Positions 21,431 to 32,710 of a stretch of 64,000 nt of DNA are shown here, in pieces (within the stretch, counting starts at the first letter, position 1; each line of letters opens with the position of its first letter). Source of the DNA: Notospermus geniculatus (taxonomy: Eukaryota > Nemertea > Pilidiophora > Heteronemertea > Lineidae); contig NMRB01000764.1 of the NCBI GenBank assembly GCA_002633025.1, positions 183,972 through 247,971 on the forward strand, written 5' to 3'. Under the pieces are notes generated by a model, which saw only the letters and a list, made by a program, of their open reading frames with translations, made no database searches and had not been told where the DNA came from. The position numbers and the translations under genes were made by a program.

Positions 21431-21775
21431 GTACCCCTGGGATCATTTCAATATTACTGATTAGAATTCAACCAAACCTTGTAGGATGATAATGGAGAGG
21501 ATACGCTATGCCATGGTACCACTCATTATCCAATTATATAATCCCTAGCAACAGCATAGCAACTCCATTGTTCTGTGGTACCCCTGGGATCATTTCAATA
21601 TTACTGATTAGAATTCAACCAAACCTTGTAGGATGATAATGGAGAGGATACGCTATGCCATGGTACCACTCATTATCCAATTATATAATCCCTAGCAACA
21701 GCATAGCAACTCCATGGTTCTGTGTTACCCCTGGGATCATTTCAATATTACAGAATTCAACCAAACCTTGTAGGA
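21431..21775. repeat. Tandem repeat, ~147-bp unit, about 2.3 copies
   Basis: Units start at 21431, 21578 and 21724 with GTACCCCTGGGATCATTTCA (third GTTACCCC...). The unit contains CCCTAGCAACAGCATAGCAA, which also occurs at about 20937. The copies are nearly identical, so the duplication is recent. Confidence 0.85.
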
Positions 21776-22117
21776 CAACAAGATGACATTGTAAATGTCG
21801 TATGGTTCCCGATGTACAGGTGCTTCAACAGGTGTAACGTTTTTCAGTGTGGCCGTTTTTCTGTGTGATTCCCATTCTTCGGAACACACTGGGAAACGGA
21901 CTCGCTGTTTCTCTGTGTGTCGCCCATTGTCCAGTCGCCGCTTATTCCGTCAATCTATTGTATTGTCACACTGGCTCACGGGCCTCACTGAAAAACGTTA
22001 CACCGGTACCCGGTACATGAATGATACATTGATAGAGATCAAGGCACGTTGAGAGAGATCAGAGAAAAAGATACGGTAAAAAAGGTACTAGGTAATAAAG
22101 GTACTTGGTCAAATGAA

Positions 22118-23535
22118 ATGGTCCATGGACCATGTGCTCACTCGTTGACATAGTGTAATGACAGAGAGAGGATGAGCGAACATCTGGGGAAGTCATTCCC
22201 AAGTTGCAGGACTTGTTTTTGGCCACCTGGAGCCAAGCTAAGAATCGAATCGGACCGAAACTTGGTTAGGGTTAATGTCCCAGAAGAACAGATGACCTGC
22301 ATGTTCAAGTGTAGGCCTACATGTAGGCCTAGGCATTTGAACTGCATTGCCATCAAAATACCGGTACCGGTACCACTATTGGGGGGGGGGGCGTAGGCCC
22401 TAGGCCTGGATTGGGCCCATCAAAGTCTTTGACTGATCATGATTGTAACGTTAGGCCTAGGCCTATGAGTTGATGACCTAGGCCTACTAACGTTAGGGCC
22501 TAGGCCAAGAAGGTGTCAAAAACCCAAAGCCTAGGGCTAGTCCTACCTGTCCAAACAAAGGCAACATCATCAGATCCCCCTGACACAGCAATCAGCACAG
22601 GCCTCAGAGGCCTAATAACAGTCACACAACCAGTGAACATGGTGAACACTGCTAGAACTGAATGTCATTGCTGAGGCCTACCTGTTACCATGGTCACTGT
22701 ACTGACTGACCCCACCTTGGTCTCTGTGTGTCTGTGGTTCATTGAATAGTCAATAGATGGCTCCATTTGAATTGAAATGGACAAAAAGTGCAATAACTAA
22801 CTTATTATTCGACGGATCATCACCAAATTTTTATTGTAGGTACATCTAATGCAGATGCATGATATATCATACGGGTTTTCAAGTTGAACGACATTTATCA
22901 GTCACACAAGTCAAAGTTGCATTTTCCAAAATGGCTGCCTGGCAGCGGTCTGTGAAGTCCGATCACGCTGAAATTTGCTGTACACATGAAGGCTACAAAG
23001 ATACATACTTGTTCAAGTTCAGAACATTCTAGCCCCAATAGTTATTGAGCTATGGTCCAATGCTCAATTTCCAAGATAGCCACCTGGTGGCCGTACTTGA
23101 AGTCCGATCGGACCGAAATCCGCCACAGACATACAGGGTACCTAGATACATCATCACACCCAATTTGAACAATCCAGGACAAATAGCCACGAAACGTGCC
23201 ACCCGACAATGAAATTTCGAACTTTGACCTCTGTGACCTTGAAAATTAGGTCAAATCAAAAACCTGTCGTGTATCCTCATAAGAATTTGGTGATGATCCG
23301 ATCAACGGTTAAGGCGAAACTGCACTTTAAATGTTTTTGGTTTATCCCCCCTGGTGGCCAAGCCAGGAATCAGATCGGACCGAAATTGGGTGTCATAGGT
23401 CATTTGACCTAGGGGTATGTGTGTACCAAGTTTCAGGTCAATAGCCCCAGCGGTTACAAAACGTGCCCTGCTAACGGACGACGATGGACGACGGACGACG
23501 GACACCGCGTGATGGCTATAGCTCACGAGTGAGCT
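22118..23535 (-). repeat. AGCTCAC repeat family, copy 3, with an internal insert
   Basis: Ends ATGGTCCATGGACCAT and AGCTCACGAGTGAGCT match copy 1. Modules at 22118-22270 and 22780-23535 are separated by about 500 bp of unrelated sequence (22270-22780) that contains a dense cluster of TAGGCCTA words and a G(11) run at 22381-22391. Confidence 0.75.
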
Positions 23536-23561
23536 AAAAAGGTACAGATGAAAGGAATTAA

Positions 23562-23766
23562 CCTAAGTATGCCTAATATCATGCCTCTGTCTCTACCTCT
23601 ACCATATGCAGAGATATTTCAAATTATCAAGTTTGACCTTGACCTTGACCTCTGATCATCAAGGTCGTTGCATAATCGAAATTTGCATCATCAATAACCT
23701 GAGTATGGGTGATATCATGCCTCTATCTCTACCACAGGCAGAGATATTTCGAATTATCAAGTTTGA
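23562..23766. repeat. Direct repeat of about 75 bp, period ~131 bp
   Basis: CATGCCTCTRTCTCTACC and GCAGAGATATTTC..ATTATCAAGTTTGA occur at 23562-23635 and 23693-23766, with GACCTTGACC words between. Noncoding. Confidence 0.7.
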
Positions 23767-24450
23767 TATATAAAAATCTCATGATACATGTATTTCAATC
23801 CCCGGATACGTGAGGCTGAGAATTTTAACTCAGTCAAGTCCTTGGATAAGCAGGCATGAACTAAGACTTATTGTCACTTAGTGTTATAACATTGGTGGTA
23901 TTTATGATTAAAACAATATTTTTGTGGCGCCACCTAGCCATATCTAAAGGAACTATAATGAATTGTGGGACAATTTTCTACTCAGTGTTGGGATGATACA
24001 GGTTGTCCTACCTTATCAGCCTGCTGGTATTCCACCATTCACTCAATAAAAAACAACTGTAGTCACATAGTAGGCCTAATCCACATAGTAGGCCTAATCC
24101 AAGAGCAGAATTATCAGTTCTAAATCCACATCTCCAATAATCCACATGAAACCACAAACTTGGCACAGATGCACTACCATGTCTACGCAGTACTAAAACT
24201 CTAGGCTATAGCTCAAGCAAGCACTCTGAGCTACAACATTGCAGTGACCCTTTGGCCAAAGAAAGTCTAAGAAATTGCTTCGTAACAAAAAGAATTATTC
24301 AATATTATCTAACATCTTCTAGGACTTTCCTAGTCTCATTCAAACCCTGGACAGGTCACGCCACTATCATCCCTTGCACCCTTATATTGGCATGTCTTTC
24401 ATCTCCATTCAATTCCTTTGAAAACATCAAGTCACCCAAAACACCTTTAT

Positions 24451-25206
24451 CAGGAATGGGCAAGAACACCTCCAACCCCCACCTAGAGAACAGAATGGTC
24501 CTACATTGAGCAACAAAAAGTGATTCTTCTGTCAGTTTCTGGTCATTGAAATGACCCATCATTATATTTTTAGGTCAGGGTGATCACGAACAGCCTGATT
24601 TGACAATCCCTAAGATGAGAATGAACATGCCCTTTGTGATATTGATATCACCATGACCGCAACATCTCAGATCAAACGTAATCAGTCCGTTCGCTTCCTA
24701 GGGTATGAAAACCTAAGGGTAGAACTTGTTTCTGTTGCTCTAGGTGCTAAAGGAGCTGAGTTATGACATCAGATAAAAGCGTGACGGACAAAATATCAAG
24801 TCTGATATGTTGATATATCATGATGGAGGCATCGGATGTTGAAAATGATTAGCTCATTGGATTGCCCAGGTTGACAAACCTAGGGGTAGGATGTGTTACC
24901 AGAGCTGTAGCTGTTGAAGGAGATAAGATATGAAGGCGTGACAGACGGACACACACACAGACAGACAGACACCANTCAGGAATGGGCAAGAAATGACATT
25001 ATGCAACCATAACACAATGTATAGGCCTATGGCACCTCCAACCCCCACCTAGAGAATAGAATGGTCCCACATTGAGCAACAAAAAGTGATTCTTCTGTCA
25101 GTTTCTGGTCATTGAAATGACCCAACATTCTATTTTTAGGTCAGGGTGATCACGAACAGCCTGATTTGACAATCCCTAAGATGAATATGAACATGCCCTT
25201 TGGGTC
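24451..25206. repeat. Direct duplication across an ambiguous base
   Basis: About 190 bp (starting CAGGAATGGGCAAGAA and containing GTCAGTTTCTGGTCATTGAA) occurs at 24451-24643 and 24976-25206; the second copy holds a ~40-bp insertion. An N at 24975 sits exactly where the second copy starts, so this may be a collapsed or mis-joined haplotype rather than a genomic duplication. A CA/GACA microsatellite precedes the N. Confidence 0.75.
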
Positions 25207-25249
25207 GTTGATTCTCTTCTTTGAGTTTTATTGTTGCTGGCGGGTAACA

Positions 25250-25560
25250 CTAAGCGAGTACCACGAAGCACAACTCCGTCGCGGTCACGCTAAGCTCCGT
25301 GTGTAACTTCTGATAAAGCTTTAGCGCTGTTAAATCCACATCTGCTGACCAGACTGAGGGGTTGTGTGCAAGATACCAACGATTTGTGAAATTTGTGCAT
25401 GCCCCGTCGAAAACAGGAAATTTCAACTTTGGTAATTGTGCAGTTTTTGATGGCGTAGTCACACGAGCGGGAACTGGACCTGGCTTGGGATACTTCTTGT
25501 TTGATGACAATGCTAACTCTGATCTGTTTCTCACAGTGCACACATAAATGAGTGAATCTA
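25250..25560 (-). pseudogene. BEL/Pao-type gag fragment (degraded)
   Basis: The minus-strand frame reads TAQLPKLKFPVFDGACTNF. LPKLxxPxFDGD is the entry motif of the DUF1759 gag region of BEL/Pao-like elements. The usual tryptophan block after it is shortened and the frame soon ends, so only a scrap remains. No neighbouring pol was seen in this interval. Confidence 0.4.
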
Positions 25561-25986
25561 CTCGCCCGAGTTGTCAAGATTGTGACACAGTGACGACGCC
25601 TGCAGAGTACCCACATATCTCCTGCTCCTGAAGTTTTGGAGTGCTACGAAATTTGCATATAGTCTGTAGCATTTATCATTGATGTACTGATCATGCTCCT
25701 GAGAACGGGTAGCCACAACTTTGTCCACGAATAGTTCTTAATAATTTGACTGGCAGGGGAACAAAGAGTGTCCATTCTCGTAGAGGGTCTAAGTTGGTAA
25801 CTTGTAATGGCACAGACATCCATTCTTTGTGTTCCTCAAAACAGTTTGGGTAGTAAATTGCTGATTCCTTGTAAGGATGTTACCCGAGTCAGAACCCTCC
25901 TTCTACAGTCTGTGGTCTTAAGAAGATGACATCCTGAAGCAATGCTCTGTGTGTCGCAACACCTCTGCCCTTAAAAGATTGGCAAT

Positions 25987-26028
25987 AAACCCCCCCCCCC
26001 CACACACACACACACACACACACACACT
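25987..26028. repeat. (C)n(CA)n microsatellite
   Basis: A run of about 15 C followed by about 13 CA units. Confidence 0.9.
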
Positions 26029-26325
26029 TAAACTGGACGTCCCGGACAGCCTCAGTTGCTATCCAAGCTCAATCACCAAATACTCGTAGATGTACCACAA
26101 GGCTAATAAGATGATCTAAACGATCAACAATCATAAGAAATATATACAGTAGTTAAGAATAATTGAATTTGTGTTCCTAAACACCGTATAATACTATGTA
26201 GCATTGAAACAATGACGTAAAATACTTACCGATGAACAACAATACCGTTTAAGAAAAGATCAAACTTGTTGAAATACTGTCCAAAGAGAACAAGCACACA
26301 AATATAAACATACAGAGAAGATCGT

Positions 26326-26450
26326 CGGCAGAGAACTGTCCGTGGAATGAAAAATCCGGCAGAGAACTGTCCGAAGAATACATATAGAATTAACATCCGG
26401 CAGAGAACTGTCCGTAGAGTGAAAAAATCCGGCAGAGAACTGTCCGTAGA
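26326..26450. repeat. Minisatellite, four CGGCAGAGAACTGTCCG units
   Basis: The 17-base core occurs at about 26329, 26357, 26398 and 26429, spaced 28-41 bases by AT-rich linkers. It lies directly downstream (minus strand) of the exon ending at 26508. Confidence 0.8.
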
Positions 26451-26507
26451 ATAGAATTAGAGTTAAAGTAATCACTCCTCCGTCTGTGATCCAGAGTCCT
26501 TTTTCTT

Positions 26508-26935
26508 TCAAAGATTGTCATTAAATACGTACCCAGAATTCTCGTGGCAGATGGAACCATCAGGGAGGGTCCAGAAACGATTGCGTGTAATTTTGTATGG
26601 GCGTTTGTATTCCCTCCGAGGTCTGCCCCGCTTCTTAGGCACGGGAGGGTCGGCCTCCAGTCTCTCATCGTCATCAAAGTCCATAATCTCTGAGTCAGGC
26701 ACCCGGATAGAAATTCCCGACTCTTCAGCGGCGGAAAGGAGATCTTCCTCCTTCATGTCCTTGTCGCTTGTCTCGTCCTCAAATGTAAGCTCAACCTTGA
26801 GGTTCGACCGGAAAAGGCTCGACTCCTTCCCGGACGGACGGATCAATCCGTCCTCGTCAGAGAATGCCGACTCGAACTCTTCGTCCGCGTGCTCCTTAAA
26901 AGTGAATTCAGCGTCCCTCTTCCACTTTAGCTGCT
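26508..26935 (-). CDS. Acidic protein exon with an AT-hook-like KKRGRPRR motif (unrecognised gene)
   Basis: Read on the minus strand from an acceptor-like CTAG near 26937, the frame runs about 140 codons to a stop at 26508. It has an acidic middle (FEDETSDKDMKEEDLL, DFDDDERLEADP), then VPKKRGRPRREYKRPYK, and a C-terminus with TLPDGSICHENSGY. RGRP flanked by basics is the DNA-minor-groove AT-hook core. No ATG begins the frame, so it is likely a last exon; small acidic exons lie upstream at about 27000-27385. A chromatin protein or an N-terminal part of a mobile-element protein are both possible. Confidence 0.45.
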
Positions 26936-26989
26936 AGCAATTACAGTACTCTCAGTGCGGCGATTAAGTTACATGACTGATAATACCAA

Positions 26990-27540
26990 CCAGAACTACG
27001 GACAGCATCTGTTGCGGATTCCTTACCCTTTTCGTTACAGTCATCATGTTCGGAGGAATCGTCTGAAGATACAGAAGGGTGAAAACAAAATGTGTCTCGC
27101 ATCAGTAAAGAAACAGGTCCAGGGCAGAATCGCGGGAAATTCCATATAAATAGTTCTGGTGAACGAATGATGACGTCGAGCATTTAAAACGGATGTAAAC
27201 AGGTGTTTTGGACTTGCAGTTTAATCTACAAAAGGGAAATGAATGGCAATATAATGAACTTTTGATTCAGGTGACGGTCTCTCCATGACCAGCAAGGCGT
27301 GCAAACTTACCAGAAATATGGCCAGCATCGGTTGCAGATTCCTTATGCCTTTGCCTTATGCTACAATCTTCGTGTTCGGAAGAATCGTCTGAAAATACAG
27401 AAGGGTGAAAACAAAATGTGTCTCACACCAGTAAAGAAAAGGGTCCAGGGTAGAATCGCGGGAAATTCTATAAATAAATAGTTCTGGTGAATGAATGATG
27501 ACGTCGACCATGGAATTCTGAGCATTAAAAATGGATGTAA
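26990..27540 (-). repeat. Tandemly duplicated small exon
   Basis: About 200 bp at 26985-27190 and 27300-27540 are near copies. On the minus strand each contains TTCAG/ACGATTC (acceptor-like) followed by a serine/acid-rich frame: SDDSSEHDDCNEKGKESATD in the proximal copy and SDDSSEHEDCSIRQRHKESA in the distal copy, the latter ending at a GGTAAG donor. This looks like an exon duplication in the gene that continues at 26508. The exon copies differ by small in-frame changes. Confidence 0.5.
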
Positions 27541-27721
27541 GCACGCGTGTTTGTTGTGGACTTGCAATTGCTACAATAGAGGAATGGATGGCAATAACGA
27601 ACTTTTGATTGAGGTGACTCACCAGAATATGGCCAGCATACATGTGCGAATTGAAATCAGTGAATTGTGTGCAGAATGTTTAATCCGTAGCATAGAGGTC
27701 TGGGTTGATTTCCAGATGGTG

Positions 27722-27940
27722 CTACTTCATTATTAAATGTACTTGTTCCGACTCGGAACGAATTCCCCAAGCTCTTCTTTGCAGGCTGTTAAATCTGGCG
27801 TGGATGGAGTCGCCACCCTGCTCCTTCATGAGGCCGAGGCCATATTTCCATGCTCTGGTCCAGTCAGTGATATGGTCTTCCAAAAGGTGCTGTTTTGGAG
27901 TCACACGACATTCCTCAAACTCTGTTCTGTAAAATGACAT
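27722..27940 (-). pseudogene. Mobile-element family protein, C-terminal part with ESIHARFN-like motif, copy A
   Basis: The frame PKQHLLEDHITDWTRAWKYG, then LGLMKEQGGDSIHARFNSLQ is typical of an unnamed, highly repeated protein family of marine invertebrate genomes (H-x-LEDH ... G-x-GLxxEQGxESIHARFN). I cannot name its superfamily with confidence. A second copy at 40083-40300 matches closely. Upstream parts of the same family lie further 5' on this strand (28209-28448 and 34475-35444). No complete copy is present, so both are relics or widely spliced. Confidence 0.55.
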
Positions 27941-28208
27941 ACAAAGTATCCAAAGTGTGAGACGTCAAGTGCAGTCACGTGTCCGTCCTAAGATATGGGG
28001 GAAATGACGAACGTGGACCGACACGCGACTCACACCGACGACATCGCACAGGGAAGGGCGGGCGGGTGGGAAGAAAGGGAAAAAGTTAATGAAAGCCCTG
28101 GGTCAACACCGAATGGTGCTCTTCCCCTCTGTGCAGCAAAACTTGAAGAGATCAGATGACATCTGTTCAGTTCCGATTATCCACACATCTTTCGATTGGT
28201 CGTAATGA

Positions 28209-28448
28209 TCAATCACTCGTTTTTGGTGTTTCCAAACAATTGTTGTGATGCGCAACATCGGCATTATCATCGGTAGGCTTCTGCAGTTTCTTGAGCTTGT
28301 AACATTGCTGTTTTGATCTTGGTACTTGTCCCCGGTAGTTTGCTGCCATTACCCCACCTACACGATTTGTGATTTGCTGATAAACCACTGCTGCATTTGA
28401 CCCTTCTTTTAACCTATTCCTCAATATAGAAAGTGTGCTCTTTTGCAC
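28209..28448 (-). pseudogene. Fragment, possibly of the same mobile-element protein family
   Basis: The frame contains LKEGSNAAVVYQQITNRVGG and then PRSKQQCYKLKKLQK. The arrangement VY-x-x-I...GG...PR-x-x-QQ resembles a segment of unnamed invertebrate repeat proteins. There is no ATG and no continuing exon; recognition is by eye only. Confidence 0.35.
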
Positions 28449-28889
28449 AGGGAAAATGAATCTTTGTCATGTTTTCGGTTTCCATTAGGCATGTTAGGTA
28501 TCGCAGCAAAATTTTCCTTTGAAGCTCCAATGCTTTTATCGTGATTGTTTAGGACAATGATTGCCAACAGTTTTGCCTTCTGTCGAGTATAACATTATTG
28601 ACCTGCTAAGTCCAGCTGAATTTTCTTGTAGTAAATGGACAAATGATACATGTTGTCCCTATTTCTCCTGGAATATCGACCGTATTCTTTTGAAGAATGT
28701 GGATCTCACCATCCTCCATAACTCTGATTGTCCAAAATGCCACTTGCAACATTATGGGATAAGTTCCATTCATATCAGGCTTGACATCATCAGTACAGCG
28801 GAAGCAACATTGCTGACATCAATGATGAAGGATTTGTTGTCACTTACTCTCAAGGGAACTTTGCTGCATACATTTAGGCCTATCTCCTC

Positions 28890-29093
28890 TTACCGCCTCC
28901 ACAAAATGTCCACAGCTTCCTTCACAAAATTTCCACAGCTTCCTTCGGCGTGAACCTTTCGACTTTCTCCAGACTTGAAGATAGGCAAATCCTTGTTTCC
29001 TTTGAAGTATGTGGGAGACTCCCGATCGCAACACGGGAGATCAACTTTGTCACTTGATGTACTGATGTTCTTAACTGGAATGTTTAGATTCAT
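28890..29093 (-). CDS. Candidate exon with CCDRESPTYFKG (unrecognised)
   Basis: On the minus strand the frame VDLPCCDRESPTYFKGNKDL runs to a possible donor GGCG/GTAAGA at about 28894. A later alternative donor, GAGA/GTAAGT, lies near 28850. Flanking sequence downstream is broken by stops in all frames. It could be an exon of the 26.5-31.4 kb minus-strand gene. Confidence 0.3.
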   Translation of the reverse strand: MNLNIPVKNISTSSDKVDLPCCDRESPTYFKGNKDLPIFKSGESRKVHAEGSCGNFVKEAVDILWRR

Positions 29094-29405
29094 TAGCTAC
29101 CATCTTACAGCTTTTTAACTGTTCAGTTCATTAGGGTTCATGCTGCGATTAGATGCGTTGGTGGTATTCTGCCTTGTCAGTGTTCTTCTGGCGTGTTGCT
29201 TTTTCAATGAAATCGATTATCATTCAGTAAAGGTGAAAAGGTCGATGTGAGTTCGGGGGAACTTCCTCTTTTGTCGCCAGCTGAAAACATTAAATTTTTG
29301 ATTCGTTCTCAAAAAGTTATGTTCTGCTTCAAAGAATTTTTATGGTACATGTCATGTATAACTATATGCATATCTACCAGTGCAACTGCAAGTAACAGTG
29401 GGAAC

Positions 29406-29603
29406 TCAACTAAACAAGTTTCCACACATGCGGGCCTTTGCCTCATCTTTAATTTGGACTATTTCAAATTTTTCACCATTGTGATATGGTTCAGTAAAAC
29501 CTGCCACTGGATTGGGATCAAAAGGAATACTCTCCATCAACGTTTTTGACCTGGCGTTGTTTTTCTCTTTTCGTTTTGGCTGTAGTTTTTCGCCCAGCCC
29601 CAC
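29406..29603 (-). pseudogene. Fragment resembling the C-terminal zinc region of transposase-like proteins
   Basis: The frame SIPFDPNPVAGFTEPYHNGE then FEIVQIKDEAKARMCGN matches by eye the start of the domain that is fuller at 46185-46732 (NPFxVxFI...RC..C). Only about 65 codons are open. Confidence 0.3.
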
Positions 29604-29736
29604 TTCAGGTTTTCTCCAACAAGAAATTCACAGATTCGTTCTGTATTTTGGCATTTACCTTGGTCAAATATTCCACCAGAATTCCATGAAAATCACTGGC
29701 TGCCACGGTATGACAAAATATGAGTGAAATTATCTG

Positions 29737-30600
29737 TACTAGTCAAAAGTACCCGTGGGGCGGGCACAAAGTTGGGGTGAGCACATTGTCAACCTTGACC
29801 CCCGATGACCTTCACCTTTGTCCAGTCTTGACCCGTATCTGTTGTCAAGGGGTCAATACAAATATACTTACCAAGTTTCATCCCAAACGGACCAAGGACC
29901 TCCGAAAATGATGACCGTATGAGGGGAGTAAAATCTCCCCTGTTCATTGTATTTTCAACTGATATGAACTATTGCATGTATTGTACAAACTACCGGTATT
30001 TAATTCGGTTACATAAGGATTATTAAATCTACATTTTATTACCATCATCATGACAAGAAGCTACAGGCAGATCAGGTGTACCGAGTTGTTGTACTTGAAG
30101 AATGATTCTAAGAAAATTTACCTATCGGTGACCATTCCGACATATCACCTTCTTTCTCACTGGACGACACGCTTGACGATGCCGATGACTTCGCTCCGTG
30201 GTGGGTTCTTTTCCGGACATTTCTGAGTCTTTCTTCGATGAACCCTGTTGCTGGATGACCCGACCGGCCTCTGACATAGAATGCAGCCTGTAAGGAAAAC
30301 AAACACTGAGGAGTAGAGTCTCTTCTGCTCAAAAGTTTTAGTCTAGATTTGTGACAAAAGAAGTAAATCCACCTTGGATGCATTATAAATGATGTCCACA
30401 TTAACAGGTGAGATCCTTGAATTATGAGCCTCATTCATAGTACTGGTCAAAAGTACCCGTGGGGCGGGCACAAGTTGGGGTGAGCACATTGTCAACCTTG
30501 ACCCACGATGACCTTGACCTTTGCCCAGTCTTGACCCGTATCTGCTGTCAAGGGGTCAACACAAATACACTTCATCCCAAACGGACCAAGGACCTCCGAA
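29737..30600. repeat. Two copies of a ~165-bp repeat rich in GACCTTGACC
   Basis: The repeat starts GTCAAAAGTACCCGTGGGGC and includes TCATCCCAAACGGACCAAGG. It occurs at 29737-29908 and 30439-30600, the second continuing to about 30770. Same orientation. Noncoding. Confidence 0.8.
30122..30287 (-). CDS. Serine-rich exon with clear splice sites (unrecognised gene)
   Basis: Acceptor TTTTCCTTACAG/GCTGCA and donor ATAG/GTAAAT bound a 166-base frame that reads AAFYVRGRSGHPATGFIEER and continues into KSSASSSVSSSEKEGDMSEW. Boundaries and composition look like a genuine exon of a multi-exon minus-strand gene; acidic exons follow upstream at 30770-31195 and 31338-31411. Function unknown. Confidence 0.45.
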
Positions 30601-30769
30601 AAACAAACATTTGACCTTTGACCCCAACGACCTTGACCTTCCCAAAAATGGACCCCTCAAGGGCAATTCTGAGGTCAACCTACATCCACCCACCAAGTTT
30701 AGCGAAGGTCGGGCCAAGGACGCCGGAGGAGTAGGGGAACAAACAGACAAACAAACAGACAAACGTTGC

Positions 30770-31195
30770 TCAAATTATAGTATCATGATGATGCAGAGAA
30801 CGCTCACGAGACTGAAATGATCTCGAGGACTGGTAGCTGAAGATAGGTGTACTGAATGTAGGTTGCTGTAAAGCCACAGAATAAATGCTGGTTCCTGGGG
30901 TACTGCTCTGGTCACGAGTTGGAGTTTTGCTTGATGACAACTCTTTTGTAATGCTGGGGAGCTTCAGAATAACAGGCGTATCCTTCAGCCTTGTTGCCAC
31001 TTTTTGTCTCTTTGCTGGGAATTTACCAGTGTTGTCGTTGGCATCATTGTCGTTACCATCGAAATCATCGTCATCTACATCAGTAGCATCTGCACTATCA
31101 TTCCCATCACCAAAATCAAGGTACTTTGGATTTGGCCTCAAAGGAAATATGTCCTCAACTTGGGGTAAATAAGCATGCACAGCTATCGCAAGCAA
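30770..31195 (-). CDS. Acidic Asp/Asn-rich exon with KRQK basic patch (unrecognised gene)
   Basis: The open frame contains LPQVEDIFPLRPNPKYLDFG, an Asp/Asn run (DDDDFDGNDNDANDN) and a basic patch PAKRQKVATRLKD, followed by a Ser/Thr/Pro-rich tail. The pattern suggests a nuclear, mostly disordered protein. The downstream end overlaps the boundary of the 30439 repeat, so the last ~15 codons may be repeat-derived. Probably part of the same gene as 30122-30287. Confidence 0.4.
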   Translation of the reverse strand: MLAIAVHAYLPQVEDIFPLRPNPKYLDFGDGNDSADATDVDDDDFDGNDNDANDNTGKFPAKRQKVATRLKDTPVILKLPSITKELSSSKTPTRDQSSTPGTSIYSVALQQPTFSTPIFSYQSSRSFQSRERSLHHHDTII

Positions 31196-31337
31196 AGTTG
31201 TCCAATGGGTGGTGGTGGCAGCACCTCGTCACCACCTAAAACAGTTTACACCACATACTTGCCGCACTGTATTAGTGATCGAGCTGGCTATACTACCAAA
31301 AAGTAGGTGGACGTTATCTATTTTTGATGGTACTAAC

Positions 31338-31411
31338 CTTCTTGTTGTTTGCCCTAACTGAGCCAAGTCCTGGTCTGTGGTGTTGAGATCCGAGGTGTCC
31401 TGGGACTGCAT
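31338..31411 (-). CDS. Candidate first exon of the minus-strand acidic gene
   Basis: ATG at 31411 (GAAA before it) opens MQSQDTSDLNTTDQDLAQLG and reaches a donor AAG/GTTAGT after 24.7 codons. The purine at -3 and the splice site support it; phase to the next exon was not resolved. Confidence 0.3.
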
Positions 31412-31488
31412 TTTCGATTTGCTTTATTGTAATCGTCTGGAAAAGGAAAAAAGTTGTATATATCAATCTAATTGGCCAAGTAATGTTT

Positions 31489-32705
31489 TCAGCATGTCAT
31501 GTATCTCGGTATCGGCAAGATGACCAGCCTGACTGAGCCCTGGAGTAAAACCGACATGTGCCTGGCTTTGCTGTGACGGGTCACAAATGGAAGGACGTGT
31601 CCGACATAAGCTGTTTGCTCGCTTCGCGTTGTCGCCGCTACGCGGCAGTTCGGGTCGTTGCGTCCAGATTTCAATGTGGGTTTCGGTTTACTATCTTTAT
31701 TAACCTTCTTTGCCTCGTCCCTATTACTCGTGAGACCGCATTTTCCAAACACTAGGCCATTTGCTTCATATGCCACGGCTGTGAGGAAGTTGACGACATC
31801 GTGGACATCAGGTGATTTGCCTAGTGTTCGTATATGATAGACTGTTCTCTTCCATTTTGTTTGCAAATACCTTGGTAATTTCTCTATGGTCTCAACCAGA
31901 CTGCTTCCCCATCATACTAAAGGTTTCATACTAAAGGTTTCCATGCAATCTGTAAGATCATCTGCCAAATCCCGGAGTCCATCCACATCTGATTCCTTGA
32001 TTGGTTTCCTTTTGAGCATCTCATCAACCTATGCTTGTGAAACTGCAAAGTCATTACCAAAACGATCTTTTAGCAACTTTCTGGCCATGCCATACCCTGA
32101 TGAGGACTCCTTGACCATGTTGACAGAGGAACTTTCTATAACCTTTCGGGCTTTCCCAGTACAGTACCGCATCAGCCTGCTGAGCTTCACACTGTCATCA
32201 ATTAATTCTCTGTCTGCTGAGGTTTCAAACACCCTGATAGAGACCCAATACTGCAGGGGGTCACCATCATATGTCATCAAATCCACCTTTGGTAACTGCA
32301 AAGTGTTAAGAAGTTGCTGCTGTTGTTGTTGCCCCTGATTAAGTATCTGAATGAGTGTATCTGACAGTGGCGTATGGCTGGCCTGTGTGAGGTTGTAGTC
32401 AGAGAAATAAAATTGTGGAGGAGGATCTGGCACATTTGGCTCAGCTTGTATTGGCATACCATAGGCATTTGTGAGGCTGTCATTTCTCAATGGTTTAGAG
32501 CTTTCTTTGGGGAAGGCCTAAGCTGGGTTGAATCCGTTCAGGCCTAATTGGACTTGGTTGCGGAGGTACAAATGGCTTCACATGCATAACATGTGAGTTC
32601 AGGGTGAAGGACCTTAACTCCAATTCTTCAACATCCCTTATGCTGGACATAAGAGACTTTGACCTGCTGGCCATTTCTTCTTCATTTCAGCCACTTCCTG
32701 CTCTA
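31489..32705 (-). pseudogene. BEL/Pao retrotransposon gag (DUF1759-like), broken
   Basis: Minus-strand sequence carries a Q-rich stretch, then LPKVDLMTYDGDPLQYWVSI, VKLSRLMRYCTGKARKVIES and GYGMARKLLKDRFGNDFAVS, the hallmarks of the BEL/Pao gag region (x-P-F-x-GDP-x-x-W then LxxxLxGxA). A stop at 32029 is followed by a second stretch, 31489-31866 (LGKSPDVHDVVNFLTAVAYE then ANGLVFG), the downstream gag part. The coiled-coil-like N-terminus (MASRSKSLMSSIRDVEELEL at about 32670) is cut from its upstream half (33781-33850) by an AGCTCAC repeat. No protease or reverse transcriptase follows. Confidence 0.75.
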
Positions 32706-32710
32706 TTTTT

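Noticed and set aside
25362-25547. Plus-strand ORF over the BEL/Pao scrap
   Set aside because: Shadow frame; the minus strand carries the LPKLxxPxFDG motif.
28561-28953. 130-codon plus-strand ORF
   Set aside because: Runs antisense to exon-like minus-strand sequence with splice-like sites; no recognisable pattern in its own frame.
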